From Caldithrix sp. (GTDB lineage Bacteria > KSB1 > UBA2214 > DYKH01), in the NCBI GenBank assembly GCA_020722685.1, contig DYKH01000005.1, positions 24,606 through 88,605 on the forward strand: 64,000 nt of DNA. The letters run 5' to 3'. Under the pieces are notes generated by a model that worked only from the letters and a program-made list of their open reading frames with translations, made no database searches and was not told the origin of the DNA. Both the position numbers and the translations under genes were made by a program. This document shows positions 36,138 through 43,809 of this stretch, one piece after another. Numbering within the stretch: position 1 is the first letter of the stretch; each line of letters begins with the position of its first letter.

Positions 36138-36285
36138 TTTGCCACAAAGTCACCAAGACACGAAGGGCTTTTTGATAGTCTGAGGGCTTGGTTTAATTGC
36201 GGATTAGATGAATCCAAATGAATTTGAACGACAACGTCATTCGTTCCTGGAGATTCTTGGTGGCTTTGTGTCTTAGTGGCACGAA
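36138..36285. mobile_element. MITE-like element
   Basis: TTTGCCACAAAGTCACCAAG at the left is mirrored by CTTGGTGGCTTTGTGTCTTA and TGGCACGAA at the right, an imperfect inverted repeat of nearly 30 bp enclosing about 90 bp without a gene. Similar CACAAAG/CTTTGTG palindromes are a common intergenic repeat type. Confidence 0.5.
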
Positions 36286-36414
36286 GTTAAAGGCTCGGTT
36301 TTCGCGTATATTCGCAAAACATGCGGAAGGCAATCGAGAACATTCTGTCGATTCTAATGCGCCAAGCGCCAAACACTGATGCAAACGCAAACCGCTTCTT
36401 TATGAGGAACCGCC

Positions 36415-37659
36415 ATGAATTGGACTTCCATTCTAACCTTGATCATCGGATTCGCTTTGGGCATTGTTGCCGCCTTGGTTCTGCGGCTGGTACAAGCCAG
36501 GACGGCCAAGGAGTTGGCCAATGAGCTGTTCAAAGAGAGTGAAGCCCAACGCCTGGCGAGCATGGACAAGGTTCTGCAAAGCGTCAAAGAAAGCTTTGGC
36601 AACTTGTCTCTCCATGCTCTCTCCAGATCCACGGAGGAATTCCTCAAGCTGGCCAAGGCCAAGCTGGATTCCGAGCGTGCGATCAGCTCCCAAGAGCTGA
36701 ATGAGAAGAAGGAGCTAATCGACCAGCAACTTCAGCGCATGACCGCCGAGCTGGAGAATGTCTCCACGGTGATGCAGGCGTTGGAAAAGGATCGCATCGA
36801 AAAGTTCGGCCAACTCGCCAATCAGCTCAAGACGGCTGGGGAGCAAACCGCCTTGCTGGCGCAAACGACCAACGCCCTCAAGCAAGCCTTGGCCAGCAGT
36901 AAGGTGCGCGGCCAATGGGGTGAGCGCATGGCGGAGGATGTCCTGCGCATGGCCGGATTTCTGGAGAACGTGAACTATACCAAGCAGAAGGCCATCGCCG
37001 GCGGTGGCTCCCGCCCGGATTTTACCTTTTTGCTCCCGCGCGGACTGGTGTTGCACATGGACGTCAAATTTCCCTTGGACAATTATCTTCGCTATCTGGA
37101 AACGGATTCCTCCAGCGAGAAAGCCAAGCTGCGCAATGATTTTCTAAGAGACGTCAAGTCGCGCATCAAAGAAGTCACCTCGCGCGAATACATCGATCCG
37201 GAAAAGAATACGGTGGATTATGTCTTGCTCTTCATCCCCAATGAGCAAGTCTATGCCTTTATCCACGAGCAGGACAGTTCGATCCTCGATCAGGGCATCA
37301 AGGAGCGGGTGGTGTTGTGCTCGCCGATGACGCTATTTGCGGTGTTGGCGGTCATTCGCCAAGCCGTGGAAAATTTTGCCTTAGAAAAGACCTCCAACCA
37401 AATCTTGTCCTTGTTGGGAGGTTTCAAAAAGCAATGGCTGGAGTTTTTGAAAAGGCTGGAGCAATTGGGCAAGCACATTACTGATACGCAAAAAGAATAC
37501 GAAGCATTGATGACCACGCGCCGGCGGCAATTAGAAAAGCCATTGAATGAGATCGATGGCTTACGGGTCGAGCGAGGGATCGTTGCCGGCTCCGTGTCGG
37601 AGGAACCATTGCTATTGCCCGACGAGGAAGCAAAAGGTGCAGACCATGGAAACGGGTGA
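36415..37659 (+). CDS. rmuC: DNA recombination protein RmuC homologue
   Basis: The 414-residue protein has an N-terminal membrane anchor (about 5-26), a long coiled coil (40-165) and the RmuC nuclease-like core: GQWGERMAEDVLRMAGF near 166, RPDFTFLLPRGLVLHMDVKFPLDNYLRYLE near 198, and DYVLLFIPNEQVYAFI near 267. The PD-(D/E)XK-like core residues (Asp in RPDF, Asp-x-Lys in DVKFP) are present. In E. coli RmuC limits inversions at short repeats, which is relevant in a region so rich in inverted repeats. Confidence 0.9.
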   Translation: MNWTSILTLIIGFALGIVAALVLRLVQARTAKELANELFKESEAQRLASMDKVLQSVKESFGNLSLHALSRSTEEFLKLAKAKLDSERAISSQELNEKKELIDQQLQRMTAELENVSTVMQALEKDRIEKFGQLANQLKTAGEQTALLAQTTNALKQALASSKVRGQWGERMAEDVLRMAGFLENVNYTKQKAIAGGGSRPDFTFLLPRGLVLHMDVKFPLDNYLRYLETDSSSEKAKLRNDFLRDVKSRIKEVTSREYIDPEKNTVDYVLLFIPNEQVYAFIHEQDSSILDQGIKERVVLCSPMTLFAVLAVIRQAVENFALEKTSNQILSLLGGFKKQWLEFLKRLEQLGKHITDTQKEYEALMTTRRRQLEKPLNEIDGLRVERGIVAGSVSEEPLLLPDEEAKGADHGNG

Positions 37660-37728
37660 GGAAGAAGCATCTCGATCGCGCGTGACGATTCCTTTTCGCA
37701 ATGGGAGGAACAGGCTCTCAAATATGGA

Positions 37729-38151
37729 TTGCAAATTTTTCCCTTCTGCTTACGGCATATACCGGACAAGGGTCAGCACCTGATCCAATACTTTGGCTGG
37801 TATTCGCACAAAGAGCGCGACATGCGCAAAAAAAGGGAGCCGTCGTCTCCGGCAAAGGCTGGTGGAGAAACTGCCGAGGCTGATGCGTTCATCAAAAAGC
37901 GGAAAATGAGTTGGGCGGCATTGATCAGGAAGGTGTACGAGGTCGACCCGCTGCGCTGTCCGGATTGTGGGGGAGAGATGCATGTCATCAGCTTTATCGA
38001 TAAATGCCAGGTGGACGTTGTTGAGAAAATATTGCGTCATCGTGGATTGTGGAAAGATGCGGCGTCGCGGCCGCCGCCGGCAGTCGTAAGTAGAGTGGCA
38101 GAGGGTGAGCCGAGTTATGATTACCGTTATTTTGATCGCGTCTGCATTTAA
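37729..38151 (+). pseudogene. IS91-family transposase, C-terminal remnant
   Basis: The frame encodes HIPDKGQHLIQYFGWYSHKERDMRKK and, after a linker, MSWAALIRKVYEVDPLRCPDCGGEMHVISFID and VVEKILRHRGLW, which are the C-terminal parts of IS91/IS801-type Y2 transposases. The N-terminal two thirds with the catalytic tyrosines are absent, so this is a 5'-truncated relic. It begins directly behind rmuC. No terminal ori/ter sequence was identified. Confidence 0.8.
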
Positions 38152-38355
38152 AAAGTCCTTCCTAAATTTATTTCTGCGCAAGTTGATCTTGCAGCGAATG
38201 GGCCTGATTACGTGAGTGTTAGAAAATATGTTTGCATTTCAGGTTTCGATTGACTAATTTTCCCGCATGCAAGAGACTAGGAGGGGGTCGGATATGGCTT
38301 GGCACTCTGAAAATGGGGTATGGGGCGCTCGATAGAGGATGCAGTTTCTATGGCC

Positions 38356-38420
38356 CCCAGCAAAATCAAATTTCCCAGCAAAATCAAATTTCCTATTAGT
38401 TCCTATCAGTTCCTATCAGT
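38356..38420 (+). repeat. Two short tandem repeats upstream of the histidine kinase
   Basis: An 18-bp unit (CCCAGCAAAATCAAATTT) occurs twice in tandem (38356-38391), directly followed by three 10-bp units (TCCTATYAGT, 38391-38420). They lie just before the ATG at 38437 and could make the leader length variable. They would be translated only if the start were at 38320. Confidence 0.75.
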
Positions 38421-38436
38421 CAGTATTAGTCGTAGC

Positions 38437-39996
38437 ATGCGTCTCTCGCTCAAAGTCATGATTGGGGTGACCGTGGTCATTACCGTCGTCAATGCGATGG
38501 TGTTTTTCCTCCTTGGTCGTCAATACGAGGGGCTGCTCATGCAAAGCCTCACGGACACAGCTCGAGCTTTTTATAAGCAAGTCATTGTCGTGCGCATGTG
38601 GGTGGCACGGCACGGAGGGGTGCTTGTGCGATATGCCGAGGGCATGGAAGCTAATCCTTATCTCGATACTCCCAGCATACGGACTGCAACTGGCGACAGT
38701 TTATTGCTGCGTAACCCGGCCGCCGTGACGCGTGAGCTTTCCGAGATGAGCTCGGTGATGGGAGAGCGCTTCAGTTTTCATCTCACCAGCCTGAACCCGA
38801 TTAATCCTGACAATGCTCCCACCGATTTTGAGCGCGAGGCGCTTCTTACGCTCATGAACAGAGAACGTCACAAACCTTCGCAATATGGTGAATTCACCCG
38901 CATGGAAACGATTGGCGGCAAAAGGAGCTTTCGTTACTTTGCGCCGCTTTACACCGAAGAGTCGTGTCTTTCCTGTCATGGAAAACAAGGCTACAAAATG
39001 GGAGACATTCGCGGCGGTATCAGCATTATCATCCCGACCGACAAAGTTGATACCGCCAAGCGGCGTAATTATGCTTTCATGATCCTCGGTTGTATTTTGT
39101 CCTCGAGCGCGATTTCGTTGTTGATTTACTCATTTGTACGAAGAACTGTCATCACTCCTCTCCGGGGATTGGAGCGGGCGGCAGTGAGTATTGGCAAAGG
39201 CAACTACCAAACCGAAATTCCTGTGCGTACACGCGATGAAATCGGTGATCTGGCAAAGGCTTTGGCCACAATGCAAAGCGAGATTCAGCATTCGGTCAAC
39301 AAGCAGATCGAGAGCGAGAAGATGTTTGCTCTCGGCCAGCTTTCCGCCGGCATGGCGCATGAGATTCGCAATCCGCTTTTTGCCATTCGCAACAATTTGG
39401 ATTATCTCAAGCGCCATGCTGCGGAGGACGGCGATCAATTTGAAATCTATCAGGAGATGGAGGAGGGTATCGAACGCATGAGCAACATCGTCCGTGCCGT
39501 GCTCGATTATTCGCGGCCCCATCCGCCGGCGTTTGATACCCATCACATTCGCGAAGTGATCGATCGCTGCATGGCGTTGGTCGGCAAGCAGTTTGAAAAA
39601 GAGAAGATCGAGATTTCGGTGTCGGTGGACAATGATGTGCCTGCCGTTGAAATGGACATCCACCGCATGGAGCAGGTTTTTGTCAATCTGTTGACCAATG
39701 CCAGAGATTCCGTCCGCGACAAAGCCGGCAAAATTTGGATTGCGGCCGACCGGATCAATGGATCCGTGCGAATCCGGATTGGCGATAACGGCTGCGGCAT
39801 AAAAGCCGCCGATCTGCCGAGGATTTTCGATCCTTTCTTTACCCATTCGCCGGAAGGCACTGGCCTGGGTTTGACCATCGTTCGCCGCATTATTGATCAA
39901 CACGCCGGTTCCATCGAGGTGATGAGCCAGGAAGGCGAGGGCACGATCTTTACGCTGCATTTACCGGTTGCGCAAAAATTCGGTGTGACATGTTGA
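38437..39996 (+). CDS. Sensor histidine kinase with c-type haem-binding DUF3365 domain
   Basis: The 519-residue kinase starts at ATG 38437 (an in-frame ATG at 38320 would add residues coded by tandem repeats). It has an anchor helix at about 7-28, a periplasmic DUF3365/Tll0287-like domain with Cys177-Leu-Ser-Cys180-His181, a classical c-type haem site, a second helix near 210-230, a HAMP domain (RGLERAAVSIGKGNYQTEIPV), a HisKA domain with His308 in GMAHEIRNPLFAIRNNLDYL, and an ATPase domain (NLLTNARDSV, DNGCGI, GTGLGLTIVRRI). The haem suggests sensing of redox state, NO or nitrite. It overlaps the response regulator gene by 7 bp and lies next to the nitrate-respiration genes, its likely targets. 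Confidence 0.88.
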   Translation: MRLSLKVMIGVTVVITVVNAMVFFLLGRQYEGLLMQSLTDTARAFYKQVIVVRMWVARHGGVLVRYAEGMEANPYLDTPSIRTATGDSLLLRNPAAVTRELSEMSSVMGERFSFHLTSLNPINPDNAPTDFEREALLTLMNRERHKPSQYGEFTRMETIGGKRSFRYFAPLYTEESCLSCHGKQGYKMGDIRGGISIIIPTDKVDTAKRRNYAFMILGCILSSSAISLLIYSFVRRTVITPLRGLERAAVSIGKGNYQTEIPVRTRDEIGDLAKALATMQSEIQHSVNKQIESEKMFALGQLSAGMAHEIRNPLFAIRNNLDYLKRHAAEDGDQFEIYQEMEEGIERMSNIVRAVLDYSRPHPPAFDTHHIREVIDRCMALVGKQFEKEKIEISVSVDNDVPAVEMDIHRMEQVFVNLLTNARDSVRDKAGKIWIAADRINGSVRIRIGDNGCGIKAADLPRIFDPFFTHSPEGTGLGLTIVRRIIDQHAGSIEVMSQEGEGTIFTLHLPVAQKFGVTC

Positions 39997-41366
39997 AATA
40001 CGACATTCTCATCGTCGACGATGAGCTCATCGTCAGAAATTCTCTCAAACGATTGTTGAGCCATCACCAGTGGAATATCTTGACGGTGGGCAGCGGCGCC
40101 GAAGCCAGACAATTTCTGGACGCGTATCCCACCGATCTGGTGATCGTTGATTATAAGCTCGGCGATGTGAACGGGCTGGAAGTTGTCGATTATGTTCGCG
40201 AATATTATCCGGGTACCCTCACCATCATGCTCACGGCGTACGGTAATATCCCGCTGGCCGTCGAGGCCATCCGCAAGGGCGTGTATGATTTCTTGCAGAA
40301 AGAGAGCGATCCGCAGCTCATCCGGCACGTCGTCGAAAAAGCTTTGGAAAAAGTCCGCCTGCGCAAAGAGGTGGAGATGCTGCAACAAGAGCGACTCAAT
40401 CGTGCGACCCAGACGACCATTATCAGAGAAAGTCCGGCGATGAAGCAGGTGCTCGCGGCGGCGACGGAGTATGCCCGCACCGATACGACTATTCTGCTCG
40501 AAGGCGAGACCGGCACCGGCAAGAGCTTGATCGCGGAATTCGTTCATTTTATCAGCCCGCGAAAAGACGGCCCGTTTGTCACCATCAACTGTAGCGCCAT
40601 TCCCAAAGAGCTGATCGAGAGCGAATTGTTCGGATACGAGAAGGGCGCTTTCACCGGCGCGAATCATCACGGCAAGATGGGGCTGATCGAGCGCGCTCAC
40701 GGCGGCACGCTGTTCCTGGACGAAATCGGCGACCTCGCCTTCGAGCTGCAATCGAAGCTTTTATACGTGTTGGAGAAAGGCGAATTTTTGAGCGTCGGCG
40801 CAGTGGAGCCCACCAAAGTCAACGTGCGCTTCATCGCCGCCACCAACGCCAATCTCGAGCAAAGGTTGGTATCTCAACAATTCCGGCGCGATCTTTATTA
40901 TCGTCTCAATGTGGCGAATATCAAAATCCCGCCGCTGCGCGAGCGCAGGGAAGACCTCCTGCCGCTCGCCAAACATTTTGTTCACCAGCTCAATCTGAAG
41001 TTTGGGAAATCGGTTTCACAATTTTCACCAGCGGCGGAAAACAGGCTGCTCTCTTATCCCTGGCCGGGAAATGTCCGCGAGCTCCATAATATCCTCGAGC
41101 GCATTATCATGCTGAAAAAGGATGACCAGATCGAGGACTCGGATTTGCGCTCTTTAGAGGGCTTCGAATGGAACCTGGCGGATAAAGAGGTTTGCCATAT
41201 TGAAATCAATTTCAGCGACCGCAAGAATGCACTTCACGAAACGACTCGCCAGGTTGTGCTACGCGCCTGGGAATTGAGCGAGCACAACCAAACCCACGCG
41301 GCCAAGCTTTTGGGGGTGCCCCGCACCACACTGCAAAGCTGCTTACAAAAGTACAACTTGATTTAG
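39990..41366 (+). CDS. Sigma-54-dependent response regulator (NtrC family)
   Basis: The 458-residue protein has a receiver domain (phosphoacceptor Asp54 in LVIVDYK, with Asp10-Asp11), an AAA+ domain (Walker A GETGTGKS, the sigma-54-contacting loop GAFTGA, Walker B GGTLFLDEIG, FRRDLYYRLNV) and a C-terminal Fis-type helix-turn-helix (NQTHAAKLLGVPRTTLQSCLQKY). It is coupled to the haem kinase. The most obvious target is the porin-nap-hao cluster that follows, which implies sigma-54 promoters there. Confidence 0.93.
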   Translation: MLKYDILIVDDELIVRNSLKRLLSHHQWNILTVGSGAEARQFLDAYPTDLVIVDYKLGDVNGLEVVDYVREYYPGTLTIMLTAYGNIPLAVEAIRKGVYDFLQKESDPQLIRHVVEKALEKVRLRKEVEMLQQERLNRATQTTIIRESPAMKQVLAAATEYARTDTTILLEGETGTGKSLIAEFVHFISPRKDGPFVTINCSAIPKELIESELFGYEKGAFTGANHHGKMGLIERAHGGTLFLDEIGDLAFELQSKLLYVLEKGEFLSVGAVEPTKVNVRFIAATNANLEQRLVSQQFRRDLYYRLNVANIKIPPLRERREDLLPLAKHFVHQLNLKFGKSVSQFSPAAENRLLSYPWPGNVRELHNILERIIMLKKDDQIEDSDLRSLEGFEWNLADKEVCHIEINFSDRKNALHETTRQVVLRAWELSEHNQTHAAKLLGVPRTTLQSCLQKYNLI

Positions 41367-41457
41367 TGCCGAAAACCTGTGCCGAATCGTCGGCAGTGAG
41401 CAAACGTTGATTTCCATTTGACGATCTAAGTGTTTATTTTCTCGCCTGATTTCGCCG

Positions 41458-41474
41458 TGGCATGGGAATTGTCT
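41458..41474 (+). promoter_or_regulatory. Weak candidate sigma-54 promoter
   Basis: TGGCATG-N4-TTGTC resembles the -24/-12 consensus TGGCACG-N4-TTGC with the correct spacing, but has T in place of the important -12 C. It lies about 200 bp upstream of the porin gene and follows an NtrC-type activator gene. Only a candidate. Confidence 0.3.
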
Positions 41475-41518
41475 GAAATGTCGGTGAGAAGAGAGGAGAA
41501 TTCAGCAAAGTTTCCTTC

Positions 41519-41603
41519 ACCCCGATAATTCACGCGGTGCGTAATTTGGCTACACTCTGCATTTTGGCTTGAACCTAAAAACTTACTTATGAATTATCGG
41601 GGT
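41519..41603. repeat. 14-bp inverted repeat upstream of the porin gene
   Basis: ACCCCGATAATTCA at 41519-41532 recurs as its exact reverse complement at 41590-41603, 57 bp apart. It could be the ends of a tiny MITE or a pair of regulator half-sites between the response regulator gene and its presumed target. Confidence 0.6.
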
Positions 41604-41677
41604 TCAGAAATCCTTTCTTTCCATCAGCTCCTATGATACTTGTTTGCAAAGTAACCAATTATTGGAAAGGAGATGCC

Positions 41678-43144
41678 ATGGTTAAAAAACTGATTGCTTT
41701 TGGGGTCATGCTGCTATTCTCGACAAGCGTGCTGGCGCAAGCACCTCAATCGTTCAAGGTTAGCGGCTTGTACAATGCCTGGGGCTATTCGCAGCAGAAA
41801 TTTTTCTTTGGAAAGAATAACAAGGAGCAGGATGATTACATCGTACAGATGCTGCGGCTGAACTTGAGTTTTGCCCCAACTGACAATGCGAAAGTGGTGA
41901 CGCGCTTCGATCTGGCGCAGGGATGGTGGGGTGTGGATAATGAACTGGCGAGCGGTGGCAGCCAATCGCGTCTGTTTGATAATAAGGACACCAATTTCTC
42001 CCTGCACGTCGATCAGGCCTACTTGTGGTTCAATGTAGCCAAGCTGAAAACGGCGTTTACGGTCGGTCGCATGCAGTGGGCCGTTGGCAATCGGTTGCTC
42101 ATCGATAACAATTACGAAGGCGTGCAGGCCGATATGAACGTGGGCAAGAACAAGCTCAAGCTCGGCTGGGCCAAGGTTTCGGAAGGTTATGACGGTCTCA
42201 CCGACAAAACCGATCAGGCCGCCGATCTTTATGGCAACACCGACGCCCGCGATGCCGATCTTTTGCTCGCAGATTTCGCCAAGGCCGGCGAGAAGAACAA
42301 GTGGAATCTCTTCGGCTTCTTCTACAAAGATCGCGGCACGCGCGATGGCTCGGCGTTTATCGTTGATGGTCTGGGTTACAACCGCCCGCGCTTCACCCCG
42401 CAAGTGACGCAATTGCTCGCCCTCGGTGCCGCTGGGGATTTTAAGCTCGGCAAGATCAATTTGAGCGGCGAGGCCAGTTTTCTCACCGGCAAGGACGACA
42501 TTGCGAATACGGCTTTTCGCGGGCCGCTCAACGTGAATCGCGCCGCAACGGACGCGGTGAAATACGACCTCAACGACGGTAATCTTTCCGGCTACAATCT
42601 TTATCTGAAAGCGACGCTGCCCGGCAAATTTACTCCCGGTTTGATTTTCGGCCTGGGCTCCGGCGACAAAGACCCCACCAGTGGCAAGGGCAACGTCAAC
42701 AAGCTGCGCACCGCCGGCTTTTTCTACGTTACCGAGATTTGGGAAGACTCGGTGATGCCGGATGAAGAAGGCATTACGCCACAGGGCTTGGGCGCACCGA
42801 ACACGCGCGGCTATCGCGAGTTTGAGAACACCACGCTGGTGCAAGTGAACGGAACCTACAAAGCCACGCCCAAGCTATCACTCTTTGGCTCGTATTCGTT
42901 TATCCGCGCCACCCAGCCGATTTATGCCTGGACCGGCGCCGGCCCCAACCTTTCGGTCAGCTCCAAAGATATCGGTCAGGAAATTGATGCACGTTTGGAA
43001 TTGACCATTCTTGAAAAACTGGTCGGTGCACTGCGCGGCGGCATCTTCTTCCCGGGCAAGGGCGCGCAATATCTCATCAATGGCACCGATACCTGGGAGG
43101 ATGCAGCCATCGAGCTGCGGACGACGATCCAGTACAATTTTTAA
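41678..43144 (+). CDS. Outer-membrane porin-like beta-barrel protein
   Basis: The 488-residue protein starts at ATG 41678 after AAAGGAG; a signal peptide ends near LAQA (about residue 23). The remainder is a long series of amphipathic strands with alternating aromatic and polar residues (SGLYNAWGYSQQKFF, QAYLWFNVAKLKTAFTVGRMQWAVGNRLLID, GYNLYLKATLPGK) ending in IELRTTIQYNF with a C-terminal Phe, the BAM signal. The GRMQWAVGNRLLIDNNYEGVQAD part resembles alginate-export or selective porins. As first gene before the cytochrome and nap genes it may admit nitrate or another anion. No upstream gene shares its strand closer than 300 bp. Confidence 0.78.
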   Translation: MVKKLIAFGVMLLFSTSVLAQAPQSFKVSGLYNAWGYSQQKFFFGKNNKEQDDYIVQMLRLNLSFAPTDNAKVVTRFDLAQGWWGVDNELASGGSQSRLFDNKDTNFSLHVDQAYLWFNVAKLKTAFTVGRMQWAVGNRLLIDNNYEGVQADMNVGKNKLKLGWAKVSEGYDGLTDKTDQAADLYGNTDARDADLLLADFAKAGEKNKWNLFGFFYKDRGTRDGSAFIVDGLGYNRPRFTPQVTQLLALGAAGDFKLGKINLSGEASFLTGKDDIANTAFRGPLNVNRAATDAVKYDLNDGNLSGYNLYLKATLPGKFTPGLIFGLGSGDKDPTSGKGNVNKLRTAGFFYVTEIWEDSVMPDEEGITPQGLGAPNTRGYREFENTTLVQVNGTYKATPKLSLFGSYSFIRATQPIYAWTGAGPNLSVSSKDIGQEIDARLELTILEKLVGALRGGIFFPGKGAQYLINGTDTWEDAAIELRTTIQYNF

Positions 43145-43295
43145 AGTGTGCAAGTCTGCAAGTGGCAAGTGTGGATAGGAAATGTCATTCCATAGGAATC
43201 TTTTTACAATTCAAGCACTGTGTTCGATTGAAAAAGATTCATCCAGAATGACATCATCTCTTCGCTGCTCGCTTCTTGCCCAAGGAGAGAGTCAA

Positions 43296-43691
43296 ATGTC
43301 AAAACGATTTCTTTTCCCACTTGTTTTGCTCTCCGGCCTCGGCTTTATGATTTTTGCCTGTGCGCAAACGGAGGCGGTACGAACCAAGGCGCCAGTGGCA
43401 TCAACCGTGGCCCAAAGCAAACATCCCGAAGCGGATTTCAGCATGAGCTGCCTTGAATGCCACCAAAGCACAACGCCGGAAGTGACAGCAGAATGGGAAT
43501 CCAGCAAACATGGACAGGTGAATGTCGGCTGTTTTGTCTGTCACGGCGACGGTGAGGTTGAGTTCTACAACAAGCCGCAAGGCGAGCGTTGCATCGGCTG
43601 TCACTCGCCGCAGGAAGTCGATTTCACCAAGCTGCCGGTGAAGACATGTTTCGGTTGCCACGACGGACATGATTTGAAGTTTCATCAATAG
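43296..43691 (+). CDS. Tetrahaem cytochrome c lipoprotein
   Basis: The 131-residue protein starts at ATG 43296 after AAGGAGAG. A lipobox (GFMIFAC, Cys22) implies a lipid-anchored protein. Four CxxCH motifs follow: CLECH, CFVCH, CIGCH and CFGCH, so four c-type haems. Further His residues (SKHGQ, GHDLKFH) could be distal ligands. It precedes napA by about 120 bp. NapB and NapC are absent from the cluster, so this protein could be the electron donor to NapA or to the HAO-like cytochrome. Confidence 0.85.
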   Translation: MSKRFLFPLVLLSGLGFMIFACAQTEAVRTKAPVASTVAQSKHPEADFSMSCLECHQSTTPEVTAEWESSKHGQVNVGCFVCHGDGEVEFYNKPQGERCIGCHSPQEVDFTKLPVKTCFGCHDGHDLKFHQ

Positions 43692-43693
43692 TG

Positions 43694-43790
43694 TTTCGTA
43701 GTAAAGCCTTCCCCGCCTTGCCTCCTAAAAAGTCAGGGCAGGTGGGGCGGGACAGGCTCAGTATTTTGACCCTGAAGGACTACTACAAAA
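43694..43790. repeat. Imperfect inverted repeat before napA
   Basis: TTTCGTAGTAAAGCCTT at the left mirrors AAGGACTACTACAAAA at the right, enclosing CGCC/GGCG-rich palindromic sequence. It fills the gap between the tetrahaem lipoprotein and napA. It looks like a small MITE or repeat remnant. Confidence 0.5.
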
Positions 43791-43809
43791 TTTTGAGGAG
43801 AGCTTTATC

